A stretch of DNA of 64,000 nt from Myxococcales bacterium (GTDB taxonomy: Bacteria; Myxococcota_A; Polyangia; Polyangiales; Polyangiaceae): the NCBI GenBank assembly GCA_016703425.1, contig JADJCA010000009.1:1-64000 (forward strand), in the 5' to 3' direction. Both the position numbers and the translations under genes were made by a program. This document shows positions 60,165 to 64,000 of the stretch, piece by piece. The notes under the pieces are model-generated. The model was not told where the DNA came from. It did no database searches and saw nothing but the letters and a program-made list of their open reading frames with translations. The number at the start of each line of letters is the position of its first letter. Positions within the stretch are counted from its first letter, which is position 1.

Positions 60165-60943
60165 CAGAAACCCTGCCGCAACAGGACCCCGCCCGGGCCA
60201 ACCCCGATAGACGCTGTGTCTCGGCTGCGCGCGCGAGCGTCCAGCCACACCCAGGCGACGCCTGCGGCGAGCAACGCCCCGCCGACTGCCAACGCAACGT
60301 TGGCCCCAAGCGCGAGGCTCTCGGCCGAGTCTTGCTTCTGCCTCGCATCGATACCAACCGGCGAGGCTGTGGCATCGTCGTGTTTGCCCGTGGCGAGCAC
60401 GCCGCTGATCACGCCAGCACCAAGCCCGGCGGCGCCAACGCCGACGACCACGAAAGGCCACGGACTCACGCTCGCCTTCGCCGGCGTCTCTTTCGCTCGG
60501 CGCTCCGCTTCCATCCGCGCCCGCTCCTCGGCGAGCCGCCGCTCTTCGCGTTCCGCCACCTCCGTTAGCTCACGCCGCATGGACACGATGCGCGCTTCAA
60601 GGACGACTCGCTCCTTCGCGGCCGGGGCCAGCGCGAGATAGCGCTCATAGGCTGCCACCGCCTCGCGCCTGTCACGGAGCGCCTCGTATGCCTTGCCAAC
60701 GTTCAGATGAAGGATCGGCTCAGAGGGCGCGAAGCGAATCGCCTCACGAAGCTGGGCGACCGCGTCTGTGAAGCGCCCCGCCAGATAGGCCGCGACAGCC
60801 GACGCGTTGAGCGCTTTGGCGCGATCGATGGCCTCGGCGGAAGCGGGAGGCTCGTCAGAGGCTGCCCAGGCATCGGGCGCCACCGAGAGAGTGGCCGCCA
60901 GGAGCGGCAGGAGGAGCCAACGACTTGAGGGGAGGAGGGCCAT
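60164..60943 (-). CDS. TPR-containing protein with two C-terminal TM helices
   Basis: A 259-residue protein with signal peptide MALLPSSRWLLLPLLAATLS (cleavage near AWA-AS). TPR-like helices cover about 38-110 (AKALNASAVAAYLAGRFTDA, ILHLNVGKAYEALRDRREAV). A coiled coil follows (EVAEREERRLAEERARMEAE, about 130-155). Two TM helices close the protein (WPFVVVGVGAAGLGAGVI and ALGANVALAVGGALLAAG). It shares this plan with 14310-15299. The gene is divergent from the kinase at 60965 with only 21 bases between start codons, a very tight arrangement that forces overlapping promoter use. The downstream lipoprotein is coupled by ATGA. Confidence 0.8.
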   Translation of the reverse strand: MALLPSSRWLLLPLLAATLSVAPDAWAASDEPPASAEAIDRAKALNASAVAAYLAGRFTDAVAQLREAIRFAPSEPILHLNVGKAYEALRDRREAVAAYERYLALAPAAKERVVLEARIVSMRRELTEVAEREERRLAEERARMEAERRAKETPAKASVSPWPFVVVGVGAAGLGAGVISGVLATGKHDDATASPVGIDARQKQDSAESLALGANVALAVGGALLAAGVAWVWLDARARSRDTASIGVGPGGVLLRQGF

Positions 60944-60964
60944 TCGCTAGCTTCGAGAGATCCT

Positions 60965-62545
60965 ATGCGGCCCGTCGGCGTGACGTCCAGCGCGGGGCCC
61001 GAACAGGTGGGCCGCTACGAGATCATCGGCGCCCTCGGCGCGGGGGGCATGGCCGAGGTGCTCCTCGGCCGATTGCGCGGCCCAAGCGGCTTCGAGCGGC
61101 TCGTCGTCATCAAGCGGATCCTTCCCCACTTGGCGGGCAAGCAGAAGTTCGTCGACATGTTTCTCGACGAAGCGAGGGTCGTGGCCCAAATCCGGCACGC
61201 CAACGTCGTTCATGTGCACGAGCTTGGGTACGAGAACGGCGACCTCTTCCTCGTCATGGAGTACCTGGAGGGAGAGAGCGCCGGAGGTCTGCTTCGTCGG
61301 TTGACCGTGCAAAAGGAGCGGCTTCCGCCAGCGCTCGCGGCGTACATCGTGGCCGAGGCCTGCGCGGGACTGCACGCCGCTCATGAGCTGGCGACGCCAA
61401 GCGGAGAGCGGCAGAACGTTGTCCACCGCGATGTGTCGCCGCAAAACCTGTTTGTAGGCTACGGCGGCGATGTGAAGGTCCTCGACTTCGGCATCGCCCT
61501 CGCCGGTGACCGCATCGTGCGCACCGAGGCAGGCCAGCTGAAGGGCAAGTTCGAGTACATGCCCCCGGAGCAGTGGCGCGAAGAGCCGCTCGATCGGCGC
61601 GCCGACATCTTCGCGCTGGGCGTCGTGCTCTTCGAGTTGACGACGGGGCGCCGCCTCTTCCGTCGGGCGACGCGTCTCGACACGGTGAAGGCCATCTGCG
61701 AGTTGCCGATTCCGCCACCGTCGTCGCTCGAGGCCGGCTACCTCCCCGAGCTGGAGCGCATCGTGCTTCGCGCTCTCGAGAAGAAGCGCGAGGATCGCTA
61801 CGAGACCGCCGCCGAGATGCGGCGCGATCTGCTGGCCCTCGTGCGACCTCGCGAGGCAGAGCCCGACGCAGCGCTCGCCGCTCTCATGCGGCGCGTCTTT
61901 GGCGACCGCATCGCGGAGAAGGCTGCCATGGTGGGCGCGGCCCGCGGCACCGGTCCGCTCGCGTCGGTACCGCCCGCCGACGTCGACGAGACCGTGGAGG
62001 TGCCGGTCATCGAGGGCGACTTCGACACGCGCGTGGTGACCGATCCGCGCGAACAGACCACGGGCCCCGCGGCCGCCAGGAACAAGGCGCGCCCGCGCCT
62101 GTGGGCCTACGTCGGGCTCGCGGTGGCGACGCTGGTGGCGGCGGGGGCCGCCGCCTTCGTTCGCTCGACCTCGACCTCGAACATTACTGGACGGAGTCCC
62201 GAAGGGACGGAGGAAAGGCATGTCGACGGGTCCGCTAGGACCCTAGTCACCTCGACCGCGACCTCGACCGCGACCGCGACCGCGACCGCGACCCCGACCC
62301 CGACCCCGACCCCGAACATTACTGGACGGAGTCCCGAAGGGACGGAGGAAAGGCAAGTCGACGGGTCCGTCAGGACCCTAGTCACCTCGACCTCGACCGA
62401 AACCTATCCACGCGATGCCGCGGCGAAGCCCCCCTCGGCGGAGGGCAAATCCGCAGGGCCCGCGAATCGCCCCAGGCGGTCGCCGCCCAAGCCAACGCCT
62501 GCACCCAAAGCGAGCGCGACGGGCTTTGCGGTCATTCCGTTGTGA
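60965..62545 (+). CDS. Membrane-anchored Ser/Thr protein kinase
   Basis: A 526-residue protein. Kinase domain about 17-295: GALGAGGMAEVLLG (Gly loop), Lys50 in LVVIKRIL, HRD at 154-156 (HRDVSPQNLF), DFG at 174-176 and MPPEQW (APE variant). A linker leads to one TM helix at about 379-399 (LWAYVGLAVATLVAAGAAAF). The extracytoplasmic part, about 120 residues, is low-complexity and encoded largely by two copies of an 80-base hairpin repeat (NITGRSPEGTEER-x-VDGS) and a Thr/Ala/Pro microsatellite. It probably phosphorylates FHA-regulated targets, with the flanking FHA-sigma54 genes as candidates. Confidence 0.9.
   Translation: MRPVGVTSSAGPEQVGRYEIIGALGAGGMAEVLLGRLRGPSGFERLVVIKRILPHLAGKQKFVDMFLDEARVVAQIRHANVVHVHELGYENGDLFLVMEYLEGESAGGLLRRLTVQKERLPPALAAYIVAEACAGLHAAHELATPSGERQNVVHRDVSPQNLFVGYGGDVKVLDFGIALAGDRIVRTEAGQLKGKFEYMPPEQWREEPLDRRADIFALGVVLFELTTGRRLFRRATRLDTVKAICELPIPPPSSLEAGYLPELERIVLRALEKKREDRYETAAEMRRDLLALVRPREAEPDAALAALMRRVFGDRIAEKAAMVGAARGTGPLASVPPADVDETVEVPVIEGDFDTRVVTDPREQTTGPAAARNKARPRLWAYVGLAVATLVAAGAAAFVRSTSTSNITGRSPEGTEERHVDGSARTLVTSTATSTATATATATPTPTPTPNITGRSPEGTEERQVDGSVRTLVTSTSTETYPRDAAAKPPSAEGKSAGPANRPRRSPPKPTPAPKASATGFAVIPL
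62178..62392. repeat. Two 80-base hairpin repeats with a hexanucleotide tract inside the kinase gene
   Basis: Bases 62178-62257 and 62313-62392 match at 77 of 80 positions. Each copy has two perfect stems: GTCCC-GAA-GGGAC and GGGTCC-N4-GGACCC. Between them lies a GACCGC/GACCCC hexanucleotide tract. Two of the three differences fall in the 4-base loop of the second stem (GCTA versus GTCA) and none in a stem. Both copies are in the same coding frame and on the same strand. Confidence 0.9.
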
Positions 62546-62546
62546 C

Positions 62547-62782
<236 letters not shown>

Positions 62783-62786
<4 letters not shown>

Positions 62787-64000
62787 TCGGGGCCGCGGAC
62801 GCCGAGGCGCGCCATCATGCGTTGGAGGAAGCGCCGATTAACACCCGCCAACTCGGCGGCGTGCGTCACGTTGCCGCCGGTTCGCTCCAAGATCCCTTTG
62901 ACGTAGAGGAGCTCGAACTGCTCGGTCCACGCGTCGCGCGCTTCCTTCAGCGGCAACCGCAAGGCCTCAAGGTCCTCCATGCTTCGGAGCGCTGGCGCCG
63001 GTGCAGGCTCGGTCTCGGTCGAGAGGTTGCCTAGCAAGAGGGCGCGTTCGACGGTGTGTTTGAGCTCGCGCACGTTGCCGGGGAACGATCGCCGCGCGAG
63101 CGACGCCAAGAACTCGGGCGGCAGCGGGCCTCGCCCGCCGCGCGCTTTGTGGAAGCGGTCCGCGAGCTCCGCGATGTCGGCGGGACGTTCGCGCAAAGGC
63201 GGCAGCAGAACCTCGACGACCGCGAGGCGGTAGTAGAGATCTTCGCGAAAGGTACCGCCATTGACCGCCTGCTCCAGCGGCCGATGCGTGGCCGCGACGA
63301 CGCGGACGTCGACGGAGCGCTCGACGTTGGTGCCGACGCGACGGATCGTCCGCGTCTCGAGCGCGCGGAGGAGCTTGGCCTGGAGCGACAGGGGAGCTCG
63401 CCGATCTCGTCGAGGAAGAGCGTCCCTTGGTGCGCTTCTTCACAGCCGCCCGCGCGATCGCACGAGGCGCCGGTGAGCGGGCCGCGAGCGTGACCGAAGA
63501 GCTCGCTCTCGAAGAGGGCCTCGGGAATGGCGCCGCAGTCGACGGCGACGAACGGTCCGCGGGCCCGGGGTGACGCGTCGTGGATGGCGCGCGCGGCGAC
63601 CTCCTTCCCTGTGCCGGTCTCTCCTCGCAAGAGCACCGTCGCGTCGCTCGGCGCCGCGCGCTCGAGGATCGCAAAGACCTGCCGCATCGCGACGCTCTTG
63701 CCGAAGAGTCCGCCGAAGGCCTCACCCGTCGATACTCCCGGCAGCGCGAAGCCGTCGCCCGACCCTTCGACGCGCACCGTGGTGCCTCCCGCTAGGATGA
63801 GCGCTCCCGGCGGGATCGTGGCGAGCGAGACGCCGAGGCCCGCTACGAACGTGCCATTGGTACTGCCGAGATCACGAAGCGACAAACCGCGCGACGTGGC
63901 TGTCACCTCGTAGTGGATCCGGGACACGGCCCGGTCGTCGACCGCGAGCTCGCAGATCGACGACGAGCCGACCTTGGCCGTTCCCTTCGTTAGCGGCGCC
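62783..64000 (-). CDS. FHA-domain sigma-54-dependent activator, partial and frameshifted
   Basis: The 5' end lies outside the window. Visible at the edge is an FHA domain (KGTAKVGSSSICELAVDDR, VSRIHYEVTATSRG, GSTNGTFVAG). The AAA+ domain has Walker A LRGETGTGKEVAA, a variant loop ELFGHARGPLTGAS (GPLTGA instead of GAFTGA) and Walker B GTLFLDEIGELP. In the next frame come VDVRVVAATHRPLEQAV, SFPGNVRELKHTVERALLL and a C-terminal Fis-like helix-turn-helix (TGGNVTHAAELAGVNRRFL) ending at 62783. One extra base in the G4 run at 63391-63394 joins the frames as LPLSLQAKLLRALE. It is the second FHA-sigma54 activator of this cassette. Confidence 0.87.

Overview
The window looks like chromosomal DNA of a myxobacterium, most likely of the class Polyangiia (Polyangium/Sorangium/Labilithrix-like). 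It has high GC, GC-rich third codon positions, FHA-domain enhancer-binding proteins, membrane-anchored Ser/Thr kinases, a DUF1592/DUF1552 pair, a DUF2330 protein with a MYXO-CTERM-like tail, and about 20 predicted lipoproteins. No rRNA, tRNA, CRISPR array, prophage or intact insertion sequence was seen. The assignment is by gene content, not by a marker gene.

Layout. 0-9.3 kb: a BNR/HEAT protein, a Uma2 nuclease, lipoproteins, a decayed gene remnant, a decayed Y1-type transposase with a 26-bp repeat, and a CPBP protease. 9.4-16.6 kb: lgt, then a signalling cassette (FHA-AAA regulator lacking GAFTGA, a tandem double kinase, a TPR/TM protein and a lipoprotein). 16.6-24.3 kb: HD-GYP response regulator, Cys-rich secreted protein, Hsp70-DUF3731, 2OG oxygenase, LysR regulator. 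24.3-32 kb: SRPBCC protein, sterol-desaturase-like hydroxylase, c-type-cytochrome-like lipoprotein, GNAT, beta-propeller and beta-helix proteins. 32.2-34.9 kb: AMP-dependent ligase coupled to an ACP-acyltransferase fusion. 35-43 kb: TetR, repeat lipoprotein, trypsin-like protease, DUF2330, small lipoproteins, DUF2461. 42.9-48.8 kb: ADP-ribosyltransferase-like toxin, HEAT protein, DUF1592/DUF1552, lipoprotein. 49-57.7 kb: cholesterol-dependent-cytolysin-like lipoprotein with a clear terminator, a coupled barrel-plus-two-lipoproteins operon, a divergent NADAR/DUF4291 pair, and a GH16 glucanase. 57.8-64 kb: a second signalling cassette (two FHA-sigma54 regulators, a kinase, a TPR/TM protein, lipoproteins), a hairpin repeat inside the kinase gene, and a 35-base G run.

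Themes. The FHA regulator / Ser-Thr kinase / TPR-membrane protein / lipoprotein set occurs twice, 45 kb apart, in different orders, and reads as a phospho-signalling module linked to the envelope. Secreted effectors fit a predatory or saprophytic life: cytolysin-like protein, GH16 enzyme, trypsin-like protease and ART-like toxin. NADAR beside DUF4291 is the best candidate for a little-studied defence or toxin-antitoxin unit.

Caution. At least 13 otherwise normal genes are each broken by one frameshift (near 432, 9996, 18190, 31390, 33380, 43680, 44400, 46265, 48165, 51405, 55980, 58095 and 63392), and a 35-base G run cuts a small gene. So many single breaks, two of them in short C/G runs, suggest residual assembly indels rather than mass gene decay. 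Such genes are annotated as single spans with the break stated.
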